Source: Propionibacteriaceae bacterium (GTDB taxonomy: Bacteria > Actinomycetota > Actinomycetes > Propionibacteriales > Propionibacteriaceae). Taken from it: a stretch of DNA of 49,136 nt. Position 1 is the first letter of the stretch; each line of letters begins with the position of its first letter. Below are positions 1 to 7,715 of this stretch, piece by piece. The notes under the pieces were generated by a model that worked only from the letters and a program-made list of their open reading frames with translations, was not told the origin of the DNA and did no database searches. Location: the NCBI GenBank assembly GCA_025965155.1, contig JAOPXN010000020.1:1-49136 (forward strand), written 5' to 3'. The position numbers were made by a program, and so were the translations under genes.

Positions 1-194
1 CCCTGCTCTGCCGCTACCACCACACCCGGTTTGCCAGCCGCGGCTGGACCTGCCACATCACCAACGGCATCCCCGAATGGACCCCACCCCGCTGGCACGA
101 CAAACAACAACAACAACCCCTGGTCAACAACCGCATCCGACGCAAACACCTCAACCACCACACCGCCCTCGCCACGACAGTCAGACGACAGTGA
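1..194 (+). CDS. DUF222/HNH endonuclease, C-terminal end (5' cut by window)
   Basis: Frame 3 is open from the first bases to TGA at 192-194 and encodes the last 63 residues or so of a protein. It reads LLCRYHHTRFASRGW, then a segment ending in PEWTPPRWHDK and PLVNNRIRR. That is the usual end of the actinobacterial DUF222/13E12-type HNH endonucleases: the LCRxHH helix of the HNH fold, a variable strand, then a P-x-W-x-PP-x-W element and a basic tail. The visible CxxHH would supply the metal-binding part of the HNH site. The N-terminal DUF222 domain lies outside the window. These proteins occur in many copies in actinobacterial genomes; their substrate is not known. No neighbour points to a specific role, and 152 bp without a clear gene follow. 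Confidence 0.72.
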   Translation, partial: LLCRYHHTRFASRGWTCHITNGIPEWTPPRWHDKQQQQPLVNNRIRRKHLNHHTALATTVRRQ

Positions 195-346
195 CGATGC
201 GACTGCGCGCCGAAGACGCGTCCCGTGGCTGCTCAACGGCGCAGCGCGCGGGCTCGTTTGGCGACGCCCGCCGGTGGTCCAGGTGGGACGGTTCCGCGGT
301 CTCGAAGGTGAACCTCACCGAACATGGCACCTTTAGACGTCACCCA

Positions 347-1162
347 CTACGGTGACCAGTGGTCTGGGCGGGTCAGCGTCGGCGGCACGCTGGTTCCGCC
401 GTCACCCCGGGCTGCGTTGAGCTGGGTCTGGGTGAGGAAGATGCAGCCGATGAGGTCCGCGCCGCCGAGCTCTGCGTCCCTCAGGTCGGCTCCGAGGAGA
501 TCGGCCATTCTCAGGTCAGCTCCGCGCAGATCGGCAGCAATGAGGTAGGCGCCTCGCAGGTCCGCGCCCCGCAGGTCGGCGCCGTTGAGGTCCGCTCCGA
601 TCAGGTCGGCGCCGTTGAGGTCCGCTCCGATCAGGTCGCCGTGAAGTTCCTTACCCGCGGCCAGCACCTCGGCGCGTACCAGCGCGCTTGTGCGCCGCAG
701 CAAGGCACCGATGTCGCGGCGCCGGCTGTCCAGGTCGAGCTCAACCAGGTCGGCCGCACTGCTCTGGGTCAGTTCCTCGACCTGCTGTAGGGCCATGTCT
801 AGCTCACGGTGCAGCGGCTCGGCGGTCGTACGGGTCAATGCCTCGCCGAGCAACCACAACAGCTCATGCAGTTGCCGCATGACGGGGAACACCTCGAACA
901 TCCGGCTGGCCCGCTCGGAGTCCTGCCGCCAGTCCTCACCGCCGAAGGTCACCTGGGAGACCTGCTGACCGGCGCCGAAGCAGTCATACACCGTGCAGCC
1001 GGCGAAGCCGCCCTGGCGCAGCCGGCTGTGGATCCCGCAGCGGAAGTCCGACTGCAGATTTCGGCATGGCTCCCCTGCCCGCTTGTCGAACGCGAAGTCG
1101 GCGGATGCGGCAAAGGGAAGCGCCACGCAGCACAGTCCGAAACACCGCTCGCAGTCGGCCAC
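347..1162 (-). CDS. Pentapeptide-repeat protein with Cys-rich N-terminus
   Basis: A 271-residue protein starting at GTG 1162. The N-terminal 65 residues hold eight cysteines (C4, C7, C11, C12, C33, C42, C56, C61), including a CxxCxxxCC cluster and a GGFAGCTVYDCFGAG segment. This resembles metal-binding CxxCxxxCC-type modules but is not a recognised enzyme. A helical middle (about 70-170) leads to a run of A(D/N)LxG pentapeptides from about 172 to 245 (ADLNG, ADLIG, ADLRG), which should fold as a right-handed quadrilateral beta-helix. Pentapeptide proteins may mimic DNA or act as scaffolds; function here cannot be assigned. It has no signal peptide or membrane segment, so it is probably cytoplasmic. 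The start is uncertain because no strong ribosome-binding site is seen before the GTG. The repeat DNA is low in complexity, which makes the opposite strand open too. Confidence 0.8.
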   Translation of the reverse strand: MADCERCFGLCCVALPFAASADFAFDKRAGEPCRNLQSDFRCGIHSRLRQGGFAGCTVYDCFGAGQQVSQVTFGGEDWRQDSERASRMFEVFPVMRQLHELLWLLGEALTRTTAEPLHRELDMALQQVEELTQSSAADLVELDLDSRRRDIGALLRRTSALVRAEVLAAGKELHGDLIGADLNGADLIGADLNGADLRGADLRGAYLIAADLRGADLRMADLLGADLRDAELGGADLIGCIFLTQTQLNAARGDGGTSVPPTLTRPDHWSP

Positions 1163-1264
1163 CAGGGTGAGCGGGGTCCTGACTTCGGTGGCAGAGGAGC
1201 TTCCCGCGACTTTGGCGCGGCTCTGGTCGTCCTTCGGCAGTACCTGATCCTCAGTCTTGAGTTG

Positions 1265-1438
1265 TCAGCCGGTGCTGGACAACGACGGTGTGCAGGAACG
1301 TGACGGCTGGCAGCCTATAACTTCGCTGTCGACCGGCCCGGCGGCAGCCGGGGAGGAGAGTGCGACAAATAGCAGCAAACCTATGCAGATCAGAATGGGC
1401 ACGGTCAGGAGGCCCCAGGAGCCGGTTTCGCCACTCAC
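1265..1438 (-). CDS. Small single-pass membrane protein, unrecognised
   Basis: A 57-residue reading frame beginning at GTG 1438, preceded by a good ribosome-binding site (AAGGA, six bases before the start). The protein begins MSGETGSWGLLTVP, has one hydrophobic stretch (about residues 11-33, rich in Leu, Ile and Val, ending in PAAAG) and a short polar tail with two cysteines (residues 42 and 48: GC...SC). It could be a membrane-anchored small protein, or a cleaved secreted peptide, since the helix ends in an Ala-rich AAAG. No family is recognised. It lies 102 bp upstream of the pentapeptide gene on the same strand and could share its transcript. The ribosome-binding site and the clean membrane helix argue that it is real; its small size keeps confidence moderate. 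Confidence 0.5.
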   Translation of the reverse strand: MSGETGSWGLLTVPILICIGLLLFVALSSPAAAGPVDSEVIGCQPSRSCTPSLSSTG

Positions 1439-1640
1439 TATCAATCCTTCTAAGTCAGCTGTACGGACACCCCGAGTTGGTCAATCCAACTTCCCCACCG
1501 TAGGCGACGAGGCCGGTTGAGCCAAAAGGCCAGGCGGCATGCAACCGAACTGTGACCCACTCCGGTGCGGGCGGAGGGATCAAAGAAGAAATTCCGCGGC
1601 GGCTGTAACGTTGGGCAACTCCGAACCGATGATAGAGACG

Positions 1641-1682
1641 AGTCCGCAGTCACCTGAACCCCCGAGCAGGCGACTGCGGACT
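1641..1682 (-). terminator. Long hairpin just after the P-loop kinase gene
   Basis: Perfect 11-bp arms, AGTCCGCAGTC (1641-1651) and GACTGCGGACT (1672-1682), extended after one mismatch by CCTG/CAGG around a 10-base loop. It sits 14 bp past the minus-strand stop of the kinase gene, where a terminator is expected. On the minus strand no U-run follows; on the plus strand TTTC follows. Assigned as a U-poor terminator of the kinase transcript. Confidence 0.6.
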
Positions 1683-1696
1683 TTCTGTGTCGTCCC

Positions 1697-2230
1697 TCAC
1701 AGAATTGGCAGTGCTGGCCAACGCCCGGCAGCCCAGGACGACCAGGTCGGCCATCCGGCAGGCGGCGGATCCAGCCGAGAACCGTCCAGCTCGGAGGCGT
1801 CCGGCACCTCGAACTGCTCCTCGAACGTCGCTAGGTCTCTCGGAGTGATCTCGAAGGTGTGCTCAGGGGTGAGCTCGTACCGCCGGTTGATGCGCTCGAG
1901 CTGCGTCTGCTGATCGATCGGCAGATAGACGACCTTGGAGCCCACGCGGAGCGTGGATGCCATCGCCCGAAGCGCCGAACGCTCGTCTCGTCCCCAGAAA
2001 CCGAAGTCGAGGACTACTGAGGTGCCCAGCTGCAGCGCTCGGAGCGCCACCGAGATGAGCCGTCCCTCCAGCACGTCCCGCTTTCCGCCCGCGTCAGACT
2101 CACCAAAGAGGGGGATCATCCACTCGTCCGGGGTGAACCGGAGCGCTTGGAACTCGCTCTCCAGCTGCCGAGCCTTTGTCGTCTTGCCTGCCCCGGGCAG
2201 GCCGACAAGGAGAAACAGGACGGCCCTCAA
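1697..2230 (-). CDS. P-loop (AAA_33-type) nucleotide kinase
   Basis: A putative small-molecule or polynucleotide kinase of the AAA_33/zeta-like P-loop fold. The N-terminus reads RAVLFLLVGLPGAGKTT, giving Walker A (GLPGAGKTT) within the first 20 residues. TPDEW follows, the Asp in the usual phosphoacceptor-orienting position, then VVLDFGFW (second strand) and LERINRR, a lid-type arginine element. The start is taken at TTG 2230, giving 177 residues. The frame is open up to 2377, but that extension would overlap the divergent acetyltransferase start and adds nothing resembling the family. No small antitoxin-like gene lies beside it, so a zeta toxin is unlikely. The substrate cannot be read from the sequence. 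Confidence 0.75.
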   Translation of the reverse strand: MRAVLFLLVGLPGAGKTTKARQLESEFQALRFTPDEWMIPLFGESDAGGKRDVLEGRLISVALRALQLGTSVVLDFGFWGRDERSALRAMASTLRVGSKVVYLPIDQQTQLERINRRYELTPEHTFEITPRDLATFEEQFEVPDASELDGSRLDPPPAGWPTWSSWAAGRWPALPIL

Positions 2231-2354
2231 CCGAGTTTCCAGGGCGTCACAGGGATCGGTCGCATGGCCCGAGGATAGGACACCGCCAGCTAACCGTCCG
2301 CTGTTGGGAAATCCTTCGCCATTTCTTGCGCCGGAAGGCGCCACACGTGCGAAC

Positions 2355-2903
2355 ATGTCGCGCATGACTGCGATCACCGTGCGTGTGCTCGGAGAAGAAG
2401 ACTGGCAGGACTATCGAGACGTCCGACTCAGCGCACTTCAAGACTCTCCCGAGGCCTTCATCCGTACCTACGAGGAGGAGTCGGGATACGACGAGGAACT
2501 TTGGCGCGCCCGGATGAGGCGCAGCCACCGGCTCCTGGCCACTTCGGAGGGACAGGCCATCGGGACCGCGTCGGTGGGTGGCGTTCCGGAGGAGCCTCAG
2601 GCAGCCGACCTCTTCGGTCTCTGGGTGGCACCGAAGGCCCGCCATGGTGGCGCCGCCTGGCGACTCGTCGAATCCGCGGCCGAGCTCGCCGCCCGGGACG
2701 GTTACACGCAGCTGATCTACTGGGTGAGCACCGAGAACGGACGCGGCATCGCTTTCGCCAGCAACTTCGGCTTCCGGCTGACCTCCCGTCGGCGCCCCAC
2801 GCGGGTGCACAACGAGGAGTTCGGCGACCAGGAGATCGCCTTCATCTACTCACTGGAGGGCGACCCAGCGGAAGTTCCCAACGTCTCAAGCGGCCGCCAC
2901 TAG
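2355..2903 (+). CDS. GNAT-family N-acetyltransferase
   Basis: A 182-residue cytoplasmic protein with the GNAT fold. It starts with a strand typical of the family (ITVRVLGEEDWQDYRDVRLSAL), and FGLWVAPKARHGGAAWRLV at mid-protein is motif A, the loop that holds the acetyl-CoA pyrophosphate (normally Q/R-x-x-G-x-G/A; here RHGGAA). LIYWVSTENGRGIAFASNFGFRL is the motif B region with the usual N...A...Y/F-x-x-x-GF pattern. GNAT enzymes move an acetyl group from acetyl-CoA to an amine; the acceptor here is unknown. The start is ATG 2355; ATG 2364 is an alternative, and neither has a strong ribosome-binding site. It is transcribed divergently from the P-loop kinase. Confidence 0.85.
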   Translation: MSRMTAITVRVLGEEDWQDYRDVRLSALQDSPEAFIRTYEEESGYDEELWRARMRRSHRLLATSEGQAIGTASVGGVPEEPQAADLFGLWVAPKARHGGAAWRLVESAAELAARDGYTQLIYWVSTENGRGIAFASNFGFRLTSRRRPTRVHNEEFGDQEIAFIYSLEGDPAEVPNVSSGRH

Positions 2904-3047
2904 GAGTTCGGCAGCGTGGGGCCGGCCGCCGGGGCGTATTCCTTACGGACCGCTGCAGCAGGCCTTCTCGCCGCGTTCAGCTGCGCCCTCGGCAGGTCTG
3001 CCGATTGCGTGGCGTCGTCCATCGGTGTTGTGTGGTGAGCCACCGAG

Positions 3048-3164
3048 GTGAAGGGGTGCGTGATCGAGACCACCATCAGCCGGCGCGAGTTCGAAGACAT
3101 GGTGGCCCAGCCGCCGGACGAGTGTGCCGACCTGCTGGGCACCGGCCCCGTCGTGCACTCTTAG
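3048..3164 (+). CDS. Possible 38-aa small protein or gene remnant
   Basis: A short open frame from GTG 3048 to TAG 3162-3164, ending 11 bases before the ATG of the DUF2267 fusion gene. It encodes a polar peptide containing ETTISRREFEDMV and PPDECADLLG. No family is recognised. The composition looks like real protein rather than a shadow, so it may be a small protein leading the operon or the tail of a decayed gene. The 144 bp before it (2904-3047) show no convincing coding frame. Weakly supported. Confidence 0.25.
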   Translation: MKGCVIETTISRREFEDMVAQPPDECADLLGTGPVVHS

Positions 3165-3175
3165 AGGGGCCGGAC

Positions 3176-3901
3176 ATGGCCCTAGGACACAAGGCGTTCG
3201 TACACGCCGTCGCCAAGCGCGCCGGTCGCGATGACCTGGAGCGCGTCGAGAGGGAGTCCGAGAGCGTCCTGGTCGGGGTGGCCCGCCGGGTTAGCGCCGA
3301 CGGTCGCGCCCGGATGGCTGCGGTCCTGCCGCGGGGCCTGGCCAAGATCGTGGCCGAGTCAACGACGCCGGTGGAGGACCCCGGCCTCGGGTCGTTCCTG
3401 GCGACGGTCTCCTCGGTGCCTAACGACGACCCGGCGCGGGCGCGGTACCTCGCGCAGGCGGTGCTGTCGGTCATCGCCGAGGAGGACCCCGGTGCCGCGG
3501 AAACTCTGCGTCCGGAACTGCCGGACGAGTTCGGCGACCTGTTCACGCCACCTCCGAGCCGCACCCCCGGTGAGCGGACCTCCTCGCCCGCGTCCCCCAC
3601 GACGCCGTCGCCGGCGCCGGCCGGGCTCACGCGCGAGGAGGTCGAGGCCGAGCTCGAGGAACTGCCCGGGTGGATCGGTGACGAGCACCGCATCCGCCGT
3701 ACGGTCAGCCTGCCGGCCGCCGTCGCGGACGACATCCGCGAACGGATCGCCCGCGTCGAAGAGAGGATGAACCACCACGCCATGGTGGAGGAGGATCTGG
3801 ACGGCACGACGTACCTGCTCTGGACCCCCTCCAGCGGAGGTGTCACCGAGCTCGACATCGAGCTGGCGGCCCGGATCAGCGACATCGTCGACAACGCCTG
3901 A
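3176..3901 (+). CDS. DUF2267 protein fused to degenerate PCD/DCoH-like domain
   Basis: A 241-residue protein with two domains. Residues 1-125 match the helical DUF2267 family (KAFVHAVAKRAG, a central ...RMAAVLPRGLA, then YLAQAVLSVI and LPDEFGDLF). A Pro/Ser/Thr linker (about 126-148) leads to a pterin-4a-carbinolamine dehydratase-like domain (150-241), recognisable by LTREEVEAELEELPGW, RMNHHAMVEEDL and SSGGVTELDIELAARI. True dehydratases use three histidines: the HH pair is present (H200, H201), but the third, in the TTH element before GGLT, is replaced (WTPSSGGVT). The domain may therefore be inactive or have a binding role. ATG 3176 follows an AGGGG six bases upstream. Both assignments are motif-based; the fusion is directly visible because the frame is continuous. 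Confidence 0.78.
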   Translation: MALGHKAFVHAVAKRAGRDDLERVERESESVLVGVARRVSADGRARMAAVLPRGLAKIVAESTTPVEDPGLGSFLATVSSVPNDDPARARYLAQAVLSVIAEEDPGAAETLRPELPDEFGDLFTPPPSRTPGERTSSPASPTTPSPAPAGLTREEVEAELEELPGWIGDEHRIRRTVSLPAAVADDIRERIARVEERMNHHAMVEEDLDGTTYLLWTPSSGGVTELDIELAARISDIVDNA

Positions 3902-4005
3902 CGCGGTCCGCCGCGGGGAACGAACCTCCTCAGCGACGCTGTGCCGGCGTTGCCTGAACCGAGCCGACCTGCTGGTCCCTGCCCACACGCCCGCGACCGG
4001 AGCGG

Positions 4006-4995
4006 TCAGGGGCGGCTGGCGTACCAGCTGGCCAGTTCGGCCAAGCCCTGCTCCATTCCAACCCGCGGAGTCCATTGCAGGAGCTCACGCGTGTGCCGCT
4101 GGTCGAACCAGTGCGCGGTAGCGAGCTGCTCGATAAGAAAGCGGGTCAGCGGTGGGCCGCTGGGCCCGCGCCGGCGGTGCGCGAGCTGTCGAAGCGGCCA
4201 CACGGTCTGCGCCACGATGCCGGCGGCCAGCGCGAGCCGGACCGGCACCCGACGCTGGGGCGCGGTCACACCGGCCGCACCGCAGATAGCGGCCAGCACC
4301 TCGCCGATCGGTCGGGGCTCTCCGTTGGACACGACCAGTGCCTGCCCGTGGGCGACGCGGCAGCGGTCCAGGCTTGCCACCAGTGCGTCGACCGCGTTGG
4401 TGATGTAGGTGGTGTCGACCAGCGCAGCGCCTGAGCCGATCAGCGGAAGCTGACCAGCCCGGGCGCGCTCCACCACTCGAGCGACGAGCTGGGCGTCACC
4501 GGGACCCCAGACAAGATGGGGTCGGACCGCAACCACGGCCAGCTCGTCACTGTCGGCACCTAGAGCGATCTGCTCGGCGGCCGCCTTGCTCCGGGCGTAC
4601 GGTCCGCGAGCCCGCTCGGGATCTGCGCGGTCCGCGCCCGCGCCCACCAGCGATGAACCTGCATGCGCAACGGACGGGGACGAGACATGCACCAGCCGCT
4701 GCACGCCGTTCGCTCGGCACGCCGACACGACAGCCGCGGTGCCAGCGATGTTGACCCGCTGGTACTGCTCCCACGGCCCGACGACATCGACCTTGGCTGC
4801 GAGGTGGACGACTGCGTGCTGCCCTGCGACCGCCTCCTGCATCGCCGCTGCATCGGCCACATCCGCCAGCACCTCCCGCAGACCCAGCCCGGCGGGACGC
4901 CGCTGCAGCACCGTGACGTCATCGCCCCGCTGGGCCAGCGCCCGCGCCACCCCGGCACCGAGCAACCCGCTGGCGCCGGTCACCAGCACCTTCAC
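4006..4995 (-). CDS. oleD: OleD, 2-alkyl-3-oxoalkanoate reductase
   Basis: A 329-residue NAD(P)-dependent epimerase/3-beta-HSD-type reductase. The nucleotide-binding TGASGLLG is at residues 6-13, the strand-ending HLAAKVD at 64-70, VSS at 104-106 and the catalytic YARSK at 133-137 (Tyr133, Lys137). In olefin synthesis OleD reduces the beta-keto acid made by OleA to a 2-alkyl-3-hydroxy acid. The name rests on fold plus position: its GTG start overlaps the stop of oleBC by 4 nt (GTGA), and oleA lies just upstream. Alone it could be any 3-beta-HSD-like reductase. It is the last gene of the minus-strand operon; its stop faces the DUF2267 fusion gene across about 100 bp. Confidence 0.88.
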   Translation of the reverse strand: MKVLVTGASGLLGAGVARALAQRGDDVTVLQRRPAGLGLREVLADVADAAAMQEAVAGQHAVVHLAAKVDVVGPWEQYQRVNIAGTAAVVSACRANGVQRLVHVSSPSVAHAGSSLVGAGADRADPERARGPYARSKAAAEQIALGADSDELAVVAVRPHLVWGPGDAQLVARVVERARAGQLPLIGSGAALVDTTYITNAVDALVASLDRCRVAHGQALVVSNGEPRPIGEVLAAICGAAGVTAPQRRVPVRLALAAGIVAQTVWPLRQLAHRRRGPSGPPLTRFLIEQLATAHWFDQRHTRELLQWTPRVGMEQGLAELASWYASRP

Positions 4996-7715
4996 GGTCG
5001 CCCGACCCTGGCTCCGGCCAGCACTCGCTCGGCCCAGCGGGCCACCCGTGCCCGGTCAACCTTCGACGCGTGCCGGATGTCGACTGGCAGTGCTTCGATG
5101 GTGAGCACCGCCGCAACCGAAACCCCGGCCACGGCCCGTACCGAGGCGGCCAGCGCGGGTTCCGCCAGAACCCGCGGGCGGCGACGACGAACACCAGCCG
5201 ACGCATCCGGTGCAGGCACGACGACCACGACAATTTGCTGGGTACCGGCCGGGCCGACCCCGACGACAGCGGCCGCCTCGACCTCGTCCAGCTCCTCGAC
5301 CCGCTGCTCGACCCCCACGGGCGTCAGCGGTCCGTCAGCCGTGGTCAGCACGTGCACCAGCCTGCCCTCGACCCACAACCGCCCCGCGACGTCGAAGTGG
5401 CCGACATCGCCGGTCCGATGCCACCCGGCGGTCCGCGAGCTCTCGCGTTCAGTCGCCCATAACCGGTCGTACCGATCCTTGACGTGCGCGGCCGCGACGC
5501 AGATCTCCCCCGTAATCTCCGGCTGAGCGGTCAGCTCACCGTCGGCCCGGCCGTCGGGGGTGAGCGGGCTGACCCGGACGGTCACTCCCGGCAGCGGGCG
5601 CCCGACACACACCCCGTTACCCGGCCCCGCTGCTTCAAGCTCGACCAGCGACACGTCAGTGACCGGCAGCGCCTCGGTCATGCCGTACGGCGTATGAACC
5701 TCGGCGGCCGGCATCAGCTCCTGCACTGCGCGCAGCAGGGAGACCGGCACCGGTGCGCCCGCCGACATCACCAGACGCACCCGTCCCAAAGCGGCCCGCT
5801 GAGGCGGCGTCAGGCCTCCTCGGGTGGCGCGGACGTTTCGCAGCGCCGCCGGCGAAGCGAAGACAACCGTCGCGTCGATCGCCGCCACCGCGTCGGCGAG
5901 CGCCCGGGCAGTCAGCGTGCCCGGGGCGGTCACCTCCATATCCGGTACGGCAGCGCCGATGCCCAGCGCCGGACCGTACAACGCGAAGGGGGCGAACGCA
6001 GCGACGAGCCGGTCGTTGGGGGTGATCCGGCACGCCGCGGTGATCAGGTCGATCTGCCCGCGCAGCTGGTCCAGCCGGTAGACGACCCCCTTGGCGGGGC
6101 CGGTAGCCCCGGAGGTGAACAGCACCGCACCGTCGGAGTCCGCCGCCGGCTCCGGCGGGAGGTCGGCGTGCAGGCCAAGCTCCGCCAGATCTGCCAGCGA
6201 GAAGTCGGAGCCGAGCGCCCGGCGCAGCGGGACCGACGTCGATCCGACCAGCACGCGCCTACCTGGGATCCGAAGCGCGGCAGCCGCCGCCAGGCCCTTG
6301 GCCACTCCGATGATCAGGTCCGGGCCGGCACCCCGGAGCGCACGGCCCATCGCCGCCACGCCCAGTCCCGCGTCGGCGACCACAATCACGGCCCCGACCC
6401 GCCAGCACCCATAGATGGCTACGGTCAGGTCGACACCGGGCGGCACCAGCAGTGCCACCCGGTGGCCGGCTTTCAGTCCGACCGCGTGCAAGCCGGCGGC
6501 CAGCAGGCGTACCCGGTGCTCCAGCTCGGCGAAGGACACCTCGCGGGACTTGCCGTTCACGACCTCCGCGACGGCGACAGCCGGGTCGCCGGCGCGGGCC
6601 TCCAGCGCGGCCCAGGGCAGTAGCGGGCTGCCTTGAGTCGGCTCCGGCGGTGCGGCCGCGACGGCGTCAGCCTGATCCGCGGTCCGGCCGCCCAGGTCAC
6701 CCACCCAACGCCAGACATGCTCGGCGGTCTCCGGAGCATCTTCGGTGACCAGGTGGGAGGCCCGTCCGTACCGGTGGACGTCGGCGTGCGGCAGCCGCGC
6801 GAGCAGGTCGCGGAGGTAGCGCTCGGAGAACACCGGGTCCCGCGGACCCCACAGCAGCAGTGTCGGCACGTCGGCCAGGTCCTCGACGCCGGCCGCGACC
6901 GCATCGAGCGTGGTCCGGCTGGGGTGGTCGGCTTCGACCGGGATGTCGGCAACGAAGTCTCCGACGCTGCGCCGGCGGTTCGCGCCCCGGTACGGAGCCG
7001 CCAGCGCCCCTCGGACCGCCTCGGGTGGCTGCGGCCGAGACAGCGCGGTGGTGGCGCGGACGAACAGCGGGGTGCCTACGCAGACGGCTGTCCGCAAGGC
7101 GGCCGTCCGGGCCAGCCGGATCAAGCCGGGCGGTGCCGCACCGAGCGGTTGGTGGACGGCGGTGTTCGCCAGTACGACGCCGGCGAGCTGGTCCCGATGA
7201 GCCAGCGCCCAGCCGAGGGAGATGGGACCTCCCCAGTCATGCGCCACCGTGACCACCGGCCCCTGGATGTCCAGGGCGCCGGTGAGCGCCGACAGGTCGT
7301 CAATGCGTTGCTCCAGCCGGCGCGGAGCCTGCAGGCGCTCCGACCAGCCCATGCCGAGCTGGTCCACGGCCACCACACGCCAGCCGGCGGGCGCGACGGT
7401 GAGGAAACGACGCCACAGGTACGACCAGGTCGGGTTCCCATGCACGCACAGCATGGTCCCGGCCGTCGGCTCGACCCCGTTGTCGAGCACATGCCATGTT
7501 CGGGAGACGCCGTCCGCGTCTGCGGCGCTGACCATCCGTGACCAGCTCGGGTCGAGGCCGGGAAGTCCGGCGAGCTCCGGAGCTTCGGCCGGCCGCGCCG
7601 GTCCATCACGCTCCACCGTGGCGGCTGCAAGACCCGGTGTCGCCGGCTCCGCGGCTGCAAGACCCGGTGTCGCCGGCTCCGCGGCTCCACGAGCCGGTGT
7701 CGCCGCTGTGCTCAC
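4992..7715 (-). CDS. oleBC: OleBC fusion: beta-lactone decarboxylase + beta-lactone synthetase
   Basis: A 907-residue fusion. Residues 1-50 are a low-complexity Ala/Pro-rich leader with a repeated decapeptide (AAEPATPGLA). Residues about 55-345 are an alpha/beta hydrolase of the haloalkane dehalogenase type: oxyanion HGNPTWSYLW (92-101), nucleophile elbow AHDWGG with Asp160, acid Asp293 (GPRDPVF) and base His321. This is the OleB half, which decarboxylates a beta-lactone to a cis-olefin. Residues about 365-900 are an acyl-AMP synthetase fold: phosphate loop FTSGATGPAKG (533-543), HTPYGMTE (674-681), HRTGD (766-770). This is the OleC half, which uses ATP to close the hydroxy acid into a beta-lactone. 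Fusion of B and C is known in actinobacteria such as Micrococcus. GTG start overlaps the oleA stop by 4 nt, its own stop overlaps oleD. Confidence 0.92.
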   Translation of the reverse strand: MSTAATPARGAAEPATPGLAAAEPATPGLAAATVERDGPARPAEAPELAGLPGLDPSWSRMVSAADADGVSRTWHVLDNGVEPTAGTMLCVHGNPTWSYLWRRFLTVAPAGWRVVAVDQLGMGWSERLQAPRRLEQRIDDLSALTGALDIQGPVVTVAHDWGGPISLGWALAHRDQLAGVVLANTAVHQPLGAAPPGLIRLARTAALRTAVCVGTPLFVRATTALSRPQPPEAVRGALAAPYRGANRRRSVGDFVADIPVEADHPSRTTLDAVAAGVEDLADVPTLLLWGPRDPVFSERYLRDLLARLPHADVHRYGRASHLVTEDAPETAEHVWRWVGDLGGRTADQADAVAAAPPEPTQGSPLLPWAALEARAGDPAVAVAEVVNGKSREVSFAELEHRVRLLAAGLHAVGLKAGHRVALLVPPGVDLTVAIYGCWRVGAVIVVADAGLGVAAMGRALRGAGPDLIIGVAKGLAAAAALRIPGRRVLVGSTSVPLRRALGSDFSLADLAELGLHADLPPEPAADSDGAVLFTSGATGPAKGVVYRLDQLRGQIDLITAACRITPNDRLVAAFAPFALYGPALGIGAAVPDMEVTAPGTLTARALADAVAAIDATVVFASPAALRNVRATRGGLTPPQRAALGRVRLVMSAGAPVPVSLLRAVQELMPAAEVHTPYGMTEALPVTDVSLVELEAAGPGNGVCVGRPLPGVTVRVSPLTPDGRADGELTAQPEITGEICVAAAHVKDRYDRLWATERESSRTAGWHRTGDVGHFDVAGRLWVEGRLVHVLTTADGPLTPVGVEQRVEELDEVEAAAVVGVGPAGTQQIVVVVVPAPDASAGVRRRRPRVLAEPALAASVRAVAGVSVAAVLTIEALPVDIRHASKVDRARVARWAERVLAGARVGRP
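7621..7710 (-). repeat. 30-bp tandem repeat in the 5' end of oleBC
   Basis: Two perfect 30-bp copies in tandem (7621-7650 and 7651-7680) and a diverged third (7681-7710). They keep the reading frame and encode the AAEPATPGLA repeat of the N-terminal leader. Perfect identity between the first two copies suggests a recent duplication and a site prone to copy-number slippage. Confidence 0.95.

Noticed and set aside
1450-1653. 67-codon minus-strand frame between the small membrane gene and the kinase
   Set aside because: No ribosome site, Arg/Ser-rich, overlaps the terminator hairpin; treated as chance.
1697-2377. Zeta-type toxin
   Set aside because: The P-loop fold is similar, but no small antitoxin gene is adjacent; a general AAA_33 kinase is the safer call.
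2501-3175. Long upstream extension of the DUF2267 fusion frame
   Set aside because: It overlaps the GNAT gene in another frame and is Arg/Gly-rich; ATG 3176 has a ribosome site and starts the recognised domain.
5484-6623. Long plus-strand open frame opposite oleBC
   Set aside because: Arg/Pro/Gln-rich shadow of a high-GC coding region; no domain, no ribosome site, and the minus-strand protein is fully explained.
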